Below are positions 51,419 through 59,769 of a DNA stretch of 64,000 bases, piece by piece. The notes beneath the pieces were generated by a model that was given only the letters and a program-made list of their open reading frames with translations, was not told where the DNA came from and made no database searches. Each line of letters starts with the position of its first letter. The first letter of the stretch is position 1. Position numbers and translations under genes: made by a program. Origin of the DNA: JACCTU01 sp963798985 (lineage in GTDB: Bacteria; Actinomycetota; Thermoleophilia; Gaiellales; Gaiellaceae); NCBI GenBank assembly GCA_963798985.1, contig CAWCVL010000002.1:124001-188000 (forward strand). The letters are read 5' to 3'.

Positions 51419-52750
51419 ATGTTGGCCGTGGCTGTTGCGTTCTCGATCGGCTTCGCCGTCGCGATCCTCCTGCTCGCCGCCTCGTTCGCGGTCGCGGCCG
51501 GCGGCCGGTTGTCCAGGCGGAGCGCCCACAGTCTCGCCGCGCTCATCGGGTCGGGAGCCGTTGCGGCGTGGATCGCGTTGGCCTTCGAGCCGGATCTCGC
51601 GCTTGCCGTCGCCGCGGCCGGGCTCACGGTCTGCGCGTTCGCCCAGCTCGGCGCGTACGCACTCTCGCGCCTGATCCGGCGCGACAGCGAGCTCGACGCG
51701 GAGTTCACACAAGCTCAGGAGCGCCTGCGCACGCTGATCGACAGCGAGTCGACCGCGCGCGCGGCCGAGATCGAGCGAACGCTCGCGATCTCCCGGGCCG
51801 ACTCTCTGTCGCTCCTCGCCGACGAGGAGCGCCGCCTCACCGACGAGCGGCGCGGCTCACTGCTCACGCGTGAGGCGCAGCTCCGCGACGAGCTCGCGGC
51901 GTCGCTGAGCGCAGCGCAGCAGCAGGTCGAACGGCGTTTCGCCGAGTGGGCGGGTGACCTGGACCGCGTTCAGGAGCGCCTCGACGAGCAGATCGCGGGC
52001 GTCGGGGTGCGGCAACGCGAGCTGATCGAGAAGGTCGAAGCCCGCATCGCCGCCGATGCGGACCGGATCGTCGGCGAAAGCGACGAGCAACGCGCTGCGG
52101 TCGCTCGGATGCGCGACGAGCTCGGACGCGCGATCGAGGAGTCGGTGCAGTCTGCGAACGCCGAGTTGGAGTCGCAAGGGATGGAGCGCAGGCGCGCGCT
52201 GCACGAGGTCGGAGAGCGGCTGCGCAAGCGCGAGCATGCGCTCCGCGAGCAGATCGAGCGCGAGGAGACGGAAGCCTCCCAGCGGATCGCTGCAGGGTTC
52301 GCCGAGATCGAGCGGAAGCAGCTCGACCAGCTTCAGCGAGTGGTCGACCGCGCCACCTCCGGCTACTCGGAGATCGCTTCGCAGCAGTTCGGCGAGGCGA
52401 TCAAGATCGCGCGCGAGGATGCGGCGAAGCGGCTCGCCCGCGAGATGGAACGTGCGGTCGCGTCGTTCGAGCGCGAGGCGAGCGGTGTGCTCTCGGACAA
52501 GCTTGGCCAGATCTCGGACGCCGGTACGCAGCGGCTCGAGAAGCGGCTCGGGCAGATCGCCGCGGGGCTCGAGCGGCAGCGGGACGACGCGGTCGCCGCA
52601 CTCGAGCGGCGTTTGGCGGAGGCGGAGCAGGAACTGATGCGGCGAGTGCAGGCGTTGATGGCCGACGTGGACGCCGACCGCACGGTGATTCAGGCACGCC
52701 TGACCGAGCTCGGTCGACGCATCGACGAGACGTACGCGCGAGCGCGCTAG
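51419..52750 (+). CDS. Membrane-anchored long coiled-coil protein
   Basis: 443 residues. Two or three hydrophobic helices occupy ~1-85 (VAVAFSIGFAVAILLLAASF, AALIGSGAVAAWIALAFEPD, AVAAAGLTVCAFAQLGAYAL). About 350 residues of heptad-rich, Arg/Glu-rich coiled coil follow (ARAAEIERTLAISRADSLSL, VEARIAADADRIVGESDEQR, REDAAKRLAREMERAVASFE). No known enzymatic motif. The shape recalls septum or nucleoid-linked scaffold proteins, but that is only shape. It is divergent from the 50842 gene and 273 bases upstream of xseA in the same direction. It is intact. Confidence 0.75.
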   Translation: MLAVAVAFSIGFAVAILLLAASFAVAAGGRLSRRSAHSLAALIGSGAVAAWIALAFEPDLALAVAAAGLTVCAFAQLGAYALSRLIRRDSELDAEFTQAQERLRTLIDSESTARAAEIERTLAISRADSLSLLADEERRLTDERRGSLLTREAQLRDELAASLSAAQQQVERRFAEWAGDLDRVQERLDEQIAGVGVRQRELIEKVEARIAADADRIVGESDEQRAAVARMRDELGRAIEESVQSANAELESQGMERRRALHEVGERLRKREHALREQIEREETEASQRIAAGFAEIERKQLDQLQRVVDRATSGYSEIASQQFGEAIKIAREDAAKRLAREMERAVASFEREASGVLSDKLGQISDAGTQRLEKRLGQIAAGLERQRDDAVAALERRLAEAEQELMRRVQALMADVDADRTVIQARLTELGRRIDETYARAR

Positions 52751-52804
52751 ACACCAACAATCGCGGGGAGGGATCGTCTCAGAGACCACGAACGGAGGCG
52801 GTCC

Positions 52805-53002
52805 ATGAGCGACACCCAGACGATCGAACCGCAGAGCGAGCGCGCGAAAGTCGAGAGCTGGCGCCTGCATGTCCTCATCGAGGCCGGCTACCCGCTTCCT
52901 CTGGCTGAGCGCATCGCTGCGAGCGAGGCCGACCTCCACCGTGCGGTCGAAATGATCCGGTCGGGCTGCGAGGCCCACACGGCCGCCGAGATCCTCCTGT
53001 AG
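52805..53002 (+). CDS. 65-residue protein of unknown function
   Basis: SDTQTIEPQSERAKVESWRL, HVLIEAGYPLPLAERIAASE, ADLHRAVEMIRSGCEAHTAA, EILL. GAGG and GGAGGCGG stretches lie before the ATG, giving a fair ribosome binding site. The W-R-x-x-x-L-x-x-A-G-Y-P-x-x-x-A pattern recurs in short actinobacterial proteins that I know only as hypothetical. It sits 21 bases upstream of xseA and so is probably co-transcribed with it. Confidence 0.72.
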   Translation: MSDTQTIEPQSERAKVESWRLHVLIEAGYPLPLAERIAASEADLHRAVEMIRSGCEAHTAAEILL

Positions 53003-53023
53003 CGCATCGCTAGCATCGGCCTC

Positions 53024-54241
53024 GTGTCGAAAGCCGAGGCGCTGCTGTACGGGGACCGCAAGGTCTACACGGTCGCGTCGTTCAACCGCGGCGTCGCGGA
53101 TTGGATCTCGCGCCTGCCGACGATCTGGATCGAGGGTGAAGTCACAGAGCTGCGCCGTCACCGAGCGTGGGCGAACGTCTTCTTGACGCTGAAGGATCCG
53201 ACAGACGGCTCTTGCCTGCCCGCGTCGATTCCGCGCGGTCAGTTCGACGCTCTCCGGCTTGACCTCGTCGACGGCGAGCGCGTGCACGTCTACGGACGGC
53301 CCGAGCTCTTCGCGGCGAAGGGCGAGTTCAAGCTGCGCGCACTGACGATCGAGCGCTTCGGCGAAGGTGACCATCTCGCGGCGCTCGAGCGGCTGAAGAA
53401 GAAGCTCGCGGAAGAAGGCTTGTTCGCGGAAGCGCGTAAGCGTCCGCTCCCGTTTTTGCCGCGCAAGATCGGGCTCGTCACCGGGAACGACGCAGCGGCA
53501 AAGCGCGATGTGATCACCGCGGTGACGACACGCTTTCCGTCCGCGCACCTCGTCGTCGCCGAGACGCTCGTGCAAGGCCCTCGCGCCGCACTTGCGATGG
53601 TCGCATCGCTGCAGGAGATCTGCGCCGAGGGCGTCGACGTCGTCGTGCTCGCGCGCGGCGGCGGAAGCTTCGACGACCTGTTGCCGTTCAGCGACGAGCG
53701 GCTCGTGCGCGCGGTCGCAGCGTGCCCGGTGCCCGTCGTCAGCGCCGTCGGCCACGAGCAGGACACGCCGCTCTGCGACCTCGCCGCCGATGTGCGCGCC
53801 TCGACGCCGACTGCGGCGGGCAGGCTCGTCGTGCCCGACCACGCCGAGCTCACCGCGCGGCTCGATGCTGCGCGGACCTCGCTCCAGCACGCCGTCCGTC
53901 GAACCCTCGAGCGCCAGCGCGAGCGGACGCACAGCGTGGGCGCCCGGCTGCGCCGAGCACCGGCGCTCGCGGTCGAACGCGAACGGCGGACGACGGACGC
54001 GCTGCACGAACGACTGCGACGGGCACCGCTCCTGCTCGTCGAGCGTAAGCGCGCCGCGCTCGAGAACGCGACCTCGCGGCTGCGTGTGCTCTCCCCGAGC
54101 TCGACCCTCGCCCGCGGCTACGCGATCGTCCGGGCCGAGAACGCGATCGTCCGGTCGTCCTCCGAGGTCGAGCCAGGCGGTCGTGTCGAGGTCCAGCTGG
54201 CCGAGGGCGGCTTCGGCGCACGCGTCGAGGAGACCCGGTGA
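53024..54241 (+). CDS. xseA: Exodeoxyribonuclease VII large subunit
   Basis: Single-strand exonuclease subunit of 405 residues. An N-terminal OB fold (VASFNRGVADWISRLPTIWI, EGEVTELRRHRAWANVFLTL) precedes the catalytic domain: LPFLPRKIGLVTGNDAAAKR, DVITAVTTRFPSAHLVVAET, VQGPRAALAMVASLQEICAE, VDVVVLARGGGSFDDLLPFS and VVSAVGHEQDTPLCDLAADV with ASTPTAAGRLVVPDHAEL. A long coiled coil and the closing LSPSSTLARGYAIVR follow. The GTG start at 53024 matches the family. xseB overlaps its stop by 4 bases. It is intact. Confidence 0.96.
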   Translation: MSKAEALLYGDRKVYTVASFNRGVADWISRLPTIWIEGEVTELRRHRAWANVFLTLKDPTDGSCLPASIPRGQFDALRLDLVDGERVHVYGRPELFAAKGEFKLRALTIERFGEGDHLAALERLKKKLAEEGLFAEARKRPLPFLPRKIGLVTGNDAAAKRDVITAVTTRFPSAHLVVAETLVQGPRAALAMVASLQEICAEGVDVVVLARGGGSFDDLLPFSDERLVRAVAACPVPVVSAVGHEQDTPLCDLAADVRASTPTAAGRLVVPDHAELTARLDAARTSLQHAVRRTLERQRERTHSVGARLRRAPALAVERERRTTDALHERLRRAPLLLVERKRAALENATSRLRVLSPSSTLARGYAIVRAENAIVRSSSEVEPGGRVEVQLAEGGFGARVEETR

Positions 54242-54447
54242 GCGAGCCGACGTTCGAGGACGCCCAGAAGGAGCTCGAGCAGATCGTCCAGCGCCTCGAG
54301 CACGGTCAGGCGCCGCTCGACGAGGCGCTCGCACTCTGGGAACGCGGCGAGCAGCTCTACAAGCTCTGCCGGGAGCGGCTCGACGCGGCCGAGGGCCGGA
54401 TCGAGGAGCTCGCGAAGCGGGTCGAAGAGTCGAAGCCGGGCGTATAG
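54238..54447 (+). CDS. xseB: Exodeoxyribonuclease VII small subunit
   Basis: 69-residue helical partner of XseA: SEPTFEDAQKELEQIVQRLE then QAPLDEALALWERGEQLYKL with CRERLDAAEGRIEELAKRVE. The F-E-x-A-x-x-E-L-E-x-I-V and L-E-x-x-x-x-L-x-x-E-x-L-x-x-x-x-x-G patterns are diagnostic. GTGA overlap with the xseA stop gives the GTG start and implies coupled translation. Length is normal. Confidence 0.95.
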   Translation: MSEPTFEDAQKELEQIVQRLEHGQAPLDEALALWERGEQLYKLCRERLDAAEGRIEELAKRVEESKPGV

Positions 54448-54460
54448 GATCTCGCCCACT

Positions 54461-54865
54461 GTGGCCTCCGAAGCGACCGACCTCCTCAAAGCCGTCCCGC
54501 TCTTCGCCGGGCTCGACCCGCGCGAGCTCGAGACGATCGCGCGCACCGTCCACGAGCGGACGTTCGCACCCGGCGAGACAGTCGCCGAGGAGAACCAGGG
54601 CGGTGTCGGGTTCTTCATCATCCGCGACGGCGAGGCCAAGGTCACCGTCGGGGGCCAGGAGGTGCGCCGGCTCCACTCGGGCGACCACTTCGGCGAGATC
54701 GCACTGATCACCGAGGGGCCCCGGACGGCGACCGTGACCGCCGAGACCGAGCTCAAGTGCTACGGCCTCACCCCGTGGGAGTTTCGGCCGCTCGTGCAGA
54801 CGAACGCGAGCATCGCCTGGAAGATCCTGCAGGCGCTCGCAAAACAGGTCGAGCAGCGTCACTAG
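54461..54865 (+). CDS. Stand-alone cyclic-nucleotide-binding (CRP-cap) domain protein
   Basis: 134 residues from a GTG start: LLKAVPLFAGLDPRELETIA, TFAPGETVAEENQGGVGFFI, IRDGEAKVTVGGQEVRRLHS, GDHFGEIALITEGPRTATVT, then a short helical end. The phosphate-binding cassette FGEIALITEGPRTATV is present, with Pro-Arg-Thr-Ala as in many cAMP or non-cAMP caps. There is no DNA-binding HTH, so it is not a CRP regulator by itself. It is probably a regulatory partner or sensor. It follows xseB by 13 bases. Confidence 0.9.
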   Translation: MASEATDLLKAVPLFAGLDPRELETIARTVHERTFAPGETVAEENQGGVGFFIIRDGEAKVTVGGQEVRRLHSGDHFGEIALITEGPRTATVTAETELKCYGLTPWEFRPLVQTNASIAWKILQALAKQVEQRH

Positions 54866-54875
54866 TTCGGGTGAT

Positions 54876-54892
54876 GCGGCCCCTGGGGCCGC
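54876..54892 (+). terminator. 8-bp hairpin after the cNMP-binding gene
   Basis: GCGGCCCC (54876-54883) and GGGGCCGC (54885-54892) form an inverted repeat around one T, a stem of about 7 pairs in practice. It begins 10 bases past the stop and precedes the EF-hand gene by 31 bases. There is no U-run, so terminator strength is uncertain. Confidence 0.45.
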
Positions 54893-54923
54893 CGCCTAGG
54901 CTCAGGGTCGAAAGGAGAACAGC

Positions 54924-55259
54924 ATGGCGCAGAGCCAGAGCCATGCGGCCGGGCAGTCCTATGCGGTGCACGAGAGCATGAAGCTGCACCCTGGGCTGGA
55001 CCTGGGACTCCGGCACACGTGCGACTCGTTCTTGGACGCAAGCGAGTTCGCGTTCGAGTTCCTCGACGAGCACGATCCGAACCGCGATGGGCGCGTCAGC
55101 GCGCTCGAGATCGTCCGGATCGGCCCGGAGTCACGCGAGACCGTTTGGCGCTACGAGTACAACGGGTCGCCAACCGGTCACCAGGATCCCAGAGAACTCT
55201 GGGGCTTCGACGTCAATACGTGGCGTGGCCCCGACCGAGCCGCATACCCAACGCGCTGA
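54924..55259 (+). CDS. Small EF-hand protein
   Basis: 111 residues: SQSHAAGQSYAVHESMKLHP, LDLGLRHTCDSFLDASEFAF, then a textbook 12-residue calcium loop DPNRDGRVSALE (D1, N3, D5, G6, V8, E12) at about residues 51-62, between helices EFAFEFLDEH and IVRIGPESR. Only one EF-hand is visible, so it may pair as a dimer. There is no signal peptide. The 3' end overlaps the convergent glycerate kinase gene by 47 bases. A ribosome binding site (AAAGGAG) lies 7 bases before the ATG. Confidence 0.75.
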   Translation: MAQSQSHAAGQSYAVHESMKLHPGLDLGLRHTCDSFLDASEFAFEFLDEHDPNRDGRVSALEIVRIGPESRETVWRYEYNGSPTGHQDPRELWGFDVNTWRGPDRAAYPTR

Positions 55260-56130
55260 GATCCACATAGGCCCGGTTCGGGTCGCCCGAGAGTGGTACC
55301 GCGTCGGCCGCGAGCACGCGGCCGCCGAAGAGCACGCAGCGCACCCCCGCGGCGCGGCTGCGTCGCTGCACGACCGCGGGGGCCTTGCCCTCGAACGTCG
55401 TCCCGTCGACCGTCCCCTCGCCGGTCACGACGAGGTCGTAGCCAGTTGGGTCGAACCCGATCAGGTCGAGCACGAGCTCCGCGCCCGGCACGAGCTCGGC
55501 GCCGAGCGACGCCAGCGCTGCGCCCAAGCCGCCCCCCGCGCCCGAGCCGGCGACCGTGCCGTGCGGGTGTCCCGCGAACGCCCGCTCGAGCCGGGCGACG
55601 TCATCGGGCGTCGCTCCCTTCTGCGGGCCGAACAGCCTCGGAGCGTCGGCAAGCGTCGTCAGCACATCGCAGGCGACACGGGTCGGCAGCGGCAGCGCGT
55701 CCAGCACTTCCAGAAGTCCTGCCCCGGCGTCCATGTTCGCGGTGCCGCCGAGACCGACAACGAGCGTGCGTGCGCCGTCCACCTGCTCGATCAGCTCGCC
55801 GAGCCCGCGGCTCGAGGCGGCCCGCACGTCGAGGCGGTGCGGATCCAGCGGGATCGCCTGCGCGGCCTCGACGACGGCGGTGCCGTCCCCGAGCAACAAC
55901 CACTCGGCCCGACGCTCGCGCCCGAAGGCGTCGCGCACGTCGGCGAAGCGGCGTTCCCCGTCGAGGACGTCGATCGTTCCCTCCCCGCCGTCCGCGACCG
56001 GCTGCTCGTCGCAGACGGCGCCCACCGATCGGAAGCCCTCCGCAAGCGCTGCGGCAGCCTCGCGCGCCGTCAGGACGCCCTTGAGGCTGTTAGGCGCTGC
56101 GAGCGCGCGCAGGTTCCTCCTCGGTGACAA
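55213..56130 (-). CDS. Glycerate kinase (GK-1/GarK type)
   Basis: ATP-dependent glycerate 2- or 3-kinase of about 305 residues. It reads ALAAPNSLKGVLTAREAAAA, CDEQPVADGGEGTIDVL (the PVADGGEGT signature), LVVGLGGTANMDAGAGLLEV, RVACDVLTTLADAPRLFGPQ with KGATPDDVARLE, TVAGSGAGGGLGAALASLGA and DLVVTGEGTVDGTTFEGKAP. All blocks of the GarK family are present, though the length is below the usual ~370. The start is unclear: TTG 56130 or CTG 56112 after AGGAGG. It overlaps the flippase gene by ~60 bases, so one of the two ends may be shifted by an indel. Confidence 0.9.
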   Translation of the reverse strand: MSPRRNLRALAAPNSLKGVLTAREAAAALAEGFRSVGAVCDEQPVADGGEGTIDVLDGERRFADVRDAFGRERRAEWLLLGDGTAVVEAAQAIPLDPHRLDVRAASSRGLGELIEQVDGARTLVVGLGGTANMDAGAGLLEVLDALPLPTRVACDVLTTLADAPRLFGPQKGATPDDVARLERAFAGHPHGTVAGSGAGGGLGAALASLGAELVPGAELVLDLIGFDPTGYDLVVTGEGTVDGTTFEGKAPAVVQRRSRAAGVRCVLFGGRVLAADAVPLSGDPNRAYVDLSALGMRLGRGHATY

Positions 56131-57125
56131 CGCGAAGGTGTGGCTCGGCCGGGGTCCGGCATCTGCCTGAGCGTCGCGAACGAGATCCCCTCCCGCGCGA
56201 GGAACACGACCCCGACGCCGACGCCCACCGACATCTCGACGATCTGCAGACCGAGCCCGTACGCGAAGCCGGTCGTGTAGGGCACTCCGTAGGAGACGAG
56301 TGGCAGCGCGACCGCCGCCTGCAGCAGGCCGATGTTCCCCGGCCAGAGCGGGAAGATCGTCGCGATGTTCATCAGCACGAGCACGAGCCCCGCAGCGGGC
56401 AGCGGCGCGTCGATGTCGAACGCGCGCATCGCGACCCACACCGCGAGCAGCTGGAACAGCCAGCCGAGACACTGATAGAAGATTGCGAGTGCCGCGCGCG
56501 CTGGCGAGCGCAGCACATCCAGCCCTACCCGCGCCATCGCAAGCAGGCGCCGGAGGCGGCTGAGCTCGTCGGCGACCGGCTTGCGCAGCCGCGACGTGAT
56601 CAGCGCGACGACGAGCAGGATGCCGCCGATCGCCGCGGCGATGGCGATGCTCGTCAGCGCCCAGTGCGGGATCTTCGCCGTGAGCAGCACGTAGACGACG
56701 AGCAGCATCGCCGGGATCACGTCGAAGAGCCGGTGCGTGAACACCGTGCCGAGCAGCGTCGCCGTGTATCCGCGCCCGCGGGGCAGACGGCGGGTCAGCA
56801 CCGCGACGCGCGCGAGCTCACCGGTTCGCGCCGGCAGCACAGCGTTCGCGAGCAGGCCGATCCCGAACGCGGAGAAGATGCGCCCGAACGGCGGCGAGTG
56901 CTCCCGCAGCGCCTCGTTCACGACCGTTCGCCACGCAAGCGCGCGCGCGACGACCGACAACAGGTTGAACCCGATCGCCGCCAAGATCCACCGCCACTCG
57001 ACGAGCCGAAACGCGTCTGCGACCAACCCCCACTCGGGCCCGCGCCACCAGAGCATCACGATCGCGGCACCGAGTAGCGCGAGCACGAACGCCGCGCGTG
57101 ACCACGTGCTGTACAGAACCCTCAC
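56070..57125 (-). CDS. Lysylphosphatidylglycerol synthase-like/UPF0104 membrane protein
   Basis: 351-residue polytopic protein of the flippase-like group, without the soluble aminoacyl-transferase half. Helices include AAFVLALLGAAIVMLWWRG, ILAAIGFNLLSVVARALAWR, FSAFGIGLLANAVLPARTGE (the conserved N.V.P.R.GE block), VIPAMLLVVYVLLTAKIPHW, IAIAAAIGGILLVVALITSR and MNIATIFPLWPGNIGLLQAA. The family is often linked to lipid or glycolipid handling. GTG 57125 overlaps the glycosyltransferase stop by 4 bases. The last ~30 residues have no similarity and may be out of frame. Confidence 0.85.
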   Translation of the reverse strand: MRVLYSTWSRAAFVLALLGAAIVMLWWRGPEWGLVADAFRLVEWRWILAAIGFNLLSVVARALAWRTVVNEALREHSPPFGRIFSAFGIGLLANAVLPARTGELARVAVLTRRLPRGRGYTATLLGTVFTHRLFDVIPAMLLVVYVLLTAKIPHWALTSIAIAAAIGGILLVVALITSRLRKPVADELSRLRRLLAMARVGLDVLRSPARAALAIFYQCLGWLFQLLAVWVAMRAFDIDAPLPAAGLVLVLMNIATIFPLWPGNIGLLQAAVALPLVSYGVPYTTGFAYGLGLQIVEMSVGVGVGVVFLAREGISFATLRQMPDPGRATPSRCHRGGTCARSQRLTASRAS

Positions 57126-58265
57126 GCGCGCGCTCCGACCCGAGCCTGTCCGGTGACGAGCTCGTAGACGCCGGCGAGCCGCGTCGCGATCGTCTCCCAG
57201 CCGTACTCCGCCTGCGCAAGCTCTCGCGCAGCTGCACCCATCGCCTGACGACGCGGCTCGTCCTCGACGATCGCCACGAGCGCCTGTGCGAGCGACGCCG
57301 GATCGCCGGGCGGAACGGTGAGACTCGTCTCGCGCGTCGCGACGTCGCGGTAGCCGGGGATGTCCGACGCGACGACGGGGAGTGCGCACGCGAATGCGCG
57401 CGTGAGCACCATGCCGAAGCTCTCGCCGCCGATCGACGGCGCGGCGAGCGCCTTCGCCGTCAGCAGCTCCGCGGTCAGCTCGTCCTGGCTGAGGAAACCG
57501 AGCACGTCGATGCCCTCGGAGGACACGCCGAGCCGCCGCTGGAGCAGCCCGACGGCCAAGGGGTCGGCGCCGATCAGCCGCAGCCTCGCTCCGGTCGCGG
57601 CGTGCACCGTCGGCCACGCGCGCAGCAGCACCTGCAGCCCCTTGCGCGACTCGTGCCGGCCGACGAACACGATCCGGTGCTCGCGGTTGCCGGGGTCGGC
57701 CTCAGCCGGGATCAGCACGCCGTTCGGCACGACGTCGTAGGCGCCCGGAAGCCAGCGCGCCGCGGAGTCGCGCGCCTGCTCGGAGACCGCGATCCGGTGG
57801 TCGATCCGGTCCATCAGCGCGCCCCAGAAGTACAGCGCGTAGCGCATCCAGCCGAGCTCGCCCGACGCGTGGAACGTGGCGACGACCGGGCACCGCGCGA
57901 ACGAGAGCACGGCGACGCAGATCGCAGGCGTCATCGGCTCGTGGAGGTGCAGGACATCGAAGCGTTCACGCTCGAGCACCCGCTTGATTCTCGGGATCGT
58001 GCGCGGGCTGAGCGCGAGGTTCGGCAGCGAGCCGTTCGCCGGAACGATGACCGAGCGGCCCACAGGGATCACGTCCGGCGGCGGGTTGCCGTGCCGCCCG
58101 AGCCTCGGATGGAGCGACGCGCGTGAAGCTGCCGGGCGGGTCGTTGCCGATGATCGTGCGCACGTCGTGGCCGAGCCCCCGCAGGGCCTCCGACTGGAGC
58201 TCGGCGTGCTCCACCACCGCACCCCAGAACGACCAGGAGTACGGGACGACGATCCCGACCTTCAC
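57122..58265 (-). CDS. GT4 glycosyltransferase, PimA-like (one frameshift)
   Basis: About 380 residues. GTG 58265 opens VGIVVPYSWSFWGAVVEHAE, then LQSEALRGLGHDVRTIIGND with PPGSFTR. One extra base near 58110-58125 shifts the frame, after which LHPRLGRHGNPPPDVIPVGR, SLPNLALSPRTIPRIKRVLE, FDVLHLHEPMTPAICVAVLS, VVPNGVLIPAEADPGNREHR, IVFVGRHESRKGLQVLLRAW and SIGGESFGMVLTRAFACALP follow. The donor-site E..GxxxxE pattern reads GGESFGMVLTRAFA. The resemblance is to phosphatidylinositol mannosyltransferases. It is coupled to the flippase-like gene, which fits a membrane glycolipid role. Confidence 0.88.
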
Positions 58266-58391
58266 GCGGCCAGCATAGAACGTGGCCGGAGAGGTCCTGG
58301 GTAGCCGGAGCCGACGGGTGCCGCAGTAACCGTCGTCCCCATACCCGCCGGCTCCCTGAGGAGATTCGGCAGGCTGGGGAGATCGGTTTTC

Positions 58392-58589
58392 CTAGCTCGC
58401 GAGCTCGGCGAAAAGCCCAGCGAGGAGCGGCATGAGCGCGATCCAGGTCGTCCGGCGTGGCGTGGGTTGCTCGAGCGCGGGCGCAGCAAAGGCAACCCGC
58501 ATGAGTTCCCTGCGGTCGGCCACCCAACGAGGACTGCGCCTCAGGTGGGCGAGAAGACCGGTGCCGAAATCCGACTCGTCGTGCTCCAT
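58392..58589 (-). CDS. Possible small membrane protein
   Basis: 65 residues from ATG 58589: EHDESDFGTGLLAHLRRSPR, WVADRRELMRVAFAAPALEQ, TPRRTTWIALMPLLAGLFAE, LAS. One hydrophobic C-terminal helix. I recognise no family. It fills the gap between the glycosyltransferase and the divergent deaminase gene. Its composition is protein-like, but no homologue-like motif supports it. Confidence 0.4.
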   Translation of the reverse strand: MEHDESDFGTGLLAHLRRSPRWVADRRELMRVAFAAPALEQPTPRRTTWIALMPLLAGLFAELAS

Positions 58590-58690
58590 GCCCCTGATAT
58601 CGGAAACAACCTCGAAAGAGTGGTGCTCGCAAATGGGTGATTGGCCTCACCCAAAACGAGGGGATCGGAGTCCGGCAATACACTCGATCC

Positions 58691-59707
58691 GTGTTCGACG
58701 AGGGCCTGGCCGAGCTCCACACCCACCTCGGAGGCTCGGTTGCCTCCGAGATCCTGTGGAGCCTGGCCCACGAGCAGGGGATCGCCCTGCCGGTCAAGGA
58801 CTACTGGGAGTTCGAGCGGCTCGTCACGGTCAGCGACCCGCGCGGGGTGCCGAACCTGGACGCCCTCGATCAGATCTACCACTGGACGGAGCTGATCCAG
58901 TCCTCGCCGATCGCGGTCGAGCGCTCGGTGCACGCGGCAATCGGCGGCGCTTACCGCTCGCAGCACATCACGACGCTCGAGCTCCGCTTCAACCCGATGA
59001 AGCGAAACCGCGGCGGCGAGCGCGACCTCGACCACATCATCCTCGCCGCGATCCGCGGGCTCGACCTCGCGTCGATCGAGTACCCGCAGGTGCGCGCGGG
59101 GCTGATCCTGATGATGGACCGGACGTTCGACGCGCGCCTGAACGAGATCATCGTCGAGAAGGCGATCAAGTGGGCGCCGCGCGGCGTGGTCGGAGTCGAC
59201 ATCGCAGGCCCGCGCCCCGGCGGCGGGCGCTACGACTACACGCAGGTCGCGCCGATGGTCGAGACCGCGCGCGGGGCCGGGCTCGGCGTGACGATCCACG
59301 TCGGCGAGGAGGGCGGCGACATGGGGCGCGAGGAGATCGCCGAGGTCGTCGAAGCGCTGCGCCCCGACCGGATCGGCCACGGCATCCTCGCCGCCGGCGA
59401 CCCGGAGCTGATGGCGGCGATCCGCGAGCGCGAGATCGTGCTCGAGATCTGCCCGACGTCGAACCTGCTGACGAAGGCGCTGCCCGACGAGGACGCGGTG
59501 CGCGAGACGTTCCGGCGCTTCGTCGAGCACGGCGTGGCGTTCACGATCGCCACGGACGGGCCGGAGATGATGCGGACGCACCTACGCGACGAGTTCGAGC
59601 TGTTGTTGCGGATCGGCGCGCTCGACGAGGACGAGGCGCGCGAGGCGAACGCCCGCGGGCACGTGTCGGCGTTCATCGGCGGTCGCCGAGTTCCCGAGCG
59701 GGCGTAA
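58691..59707 (+). CDS. Adenosine deaminase family protein
   Basis: Zn-dependent purine deaminase fold of 338 residues. GTG 58691 opens FDEGLAELHTHLGGSVASEI, with the HxH metal pair at ~10-12. Then come YRSQHITTLELRFNPMKRNR, GVVGVDIAGPRPGGGRYDY, LGVTIHVGEEGGDMGREEIA (metal His), RPDRIGHGILAAGDPELMAA (catalytic His), VLEICPTSNLLTKALPDEDA and FTIATDGPEMMRTHLRDEFE. The last replaces the usual TDDP by TDGP, so the second Asp is missing and the substrate may differ from adenosine. TACACT lies 6 bases upstream and may be a -10 of a leaderless transcript. Confidence 0.88.
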   Translation: MFDEGLAELHTHLGGSVASEILWSLAHEQGIALPVKDYWEFERLVTVSDPRGVPNLDALDQIYHWTELIQSSPIAVERSVHAAIGGAYRSQHITTLELRFNPMKRNRGGERDLDHIILAAIRGLDLASIEYPQVRAGLILMMDRTFDARLNEIIVEKAIKWAPRGVVGVDIAGPRPGGGRYDYTQVAPMVETARGAGLGVTIHVGEEGGDMGREEIAEVVEALRPDRIGHGILAAGDPELMAAIREREIVLEICPTSNLLTKALPDEDAVRETFRRFVEHGVAFTIATDGPEMMRTHLRDEFELLLRIGALDEDEAREANARGHVSAFIGGRRVPERA

Positions 59708-59769
59708 CCGCTCGAAGATACGCCTTTCGGACAATGGTCGTGCCACCGGCGAGGTGGCAAGCTCGCCGC

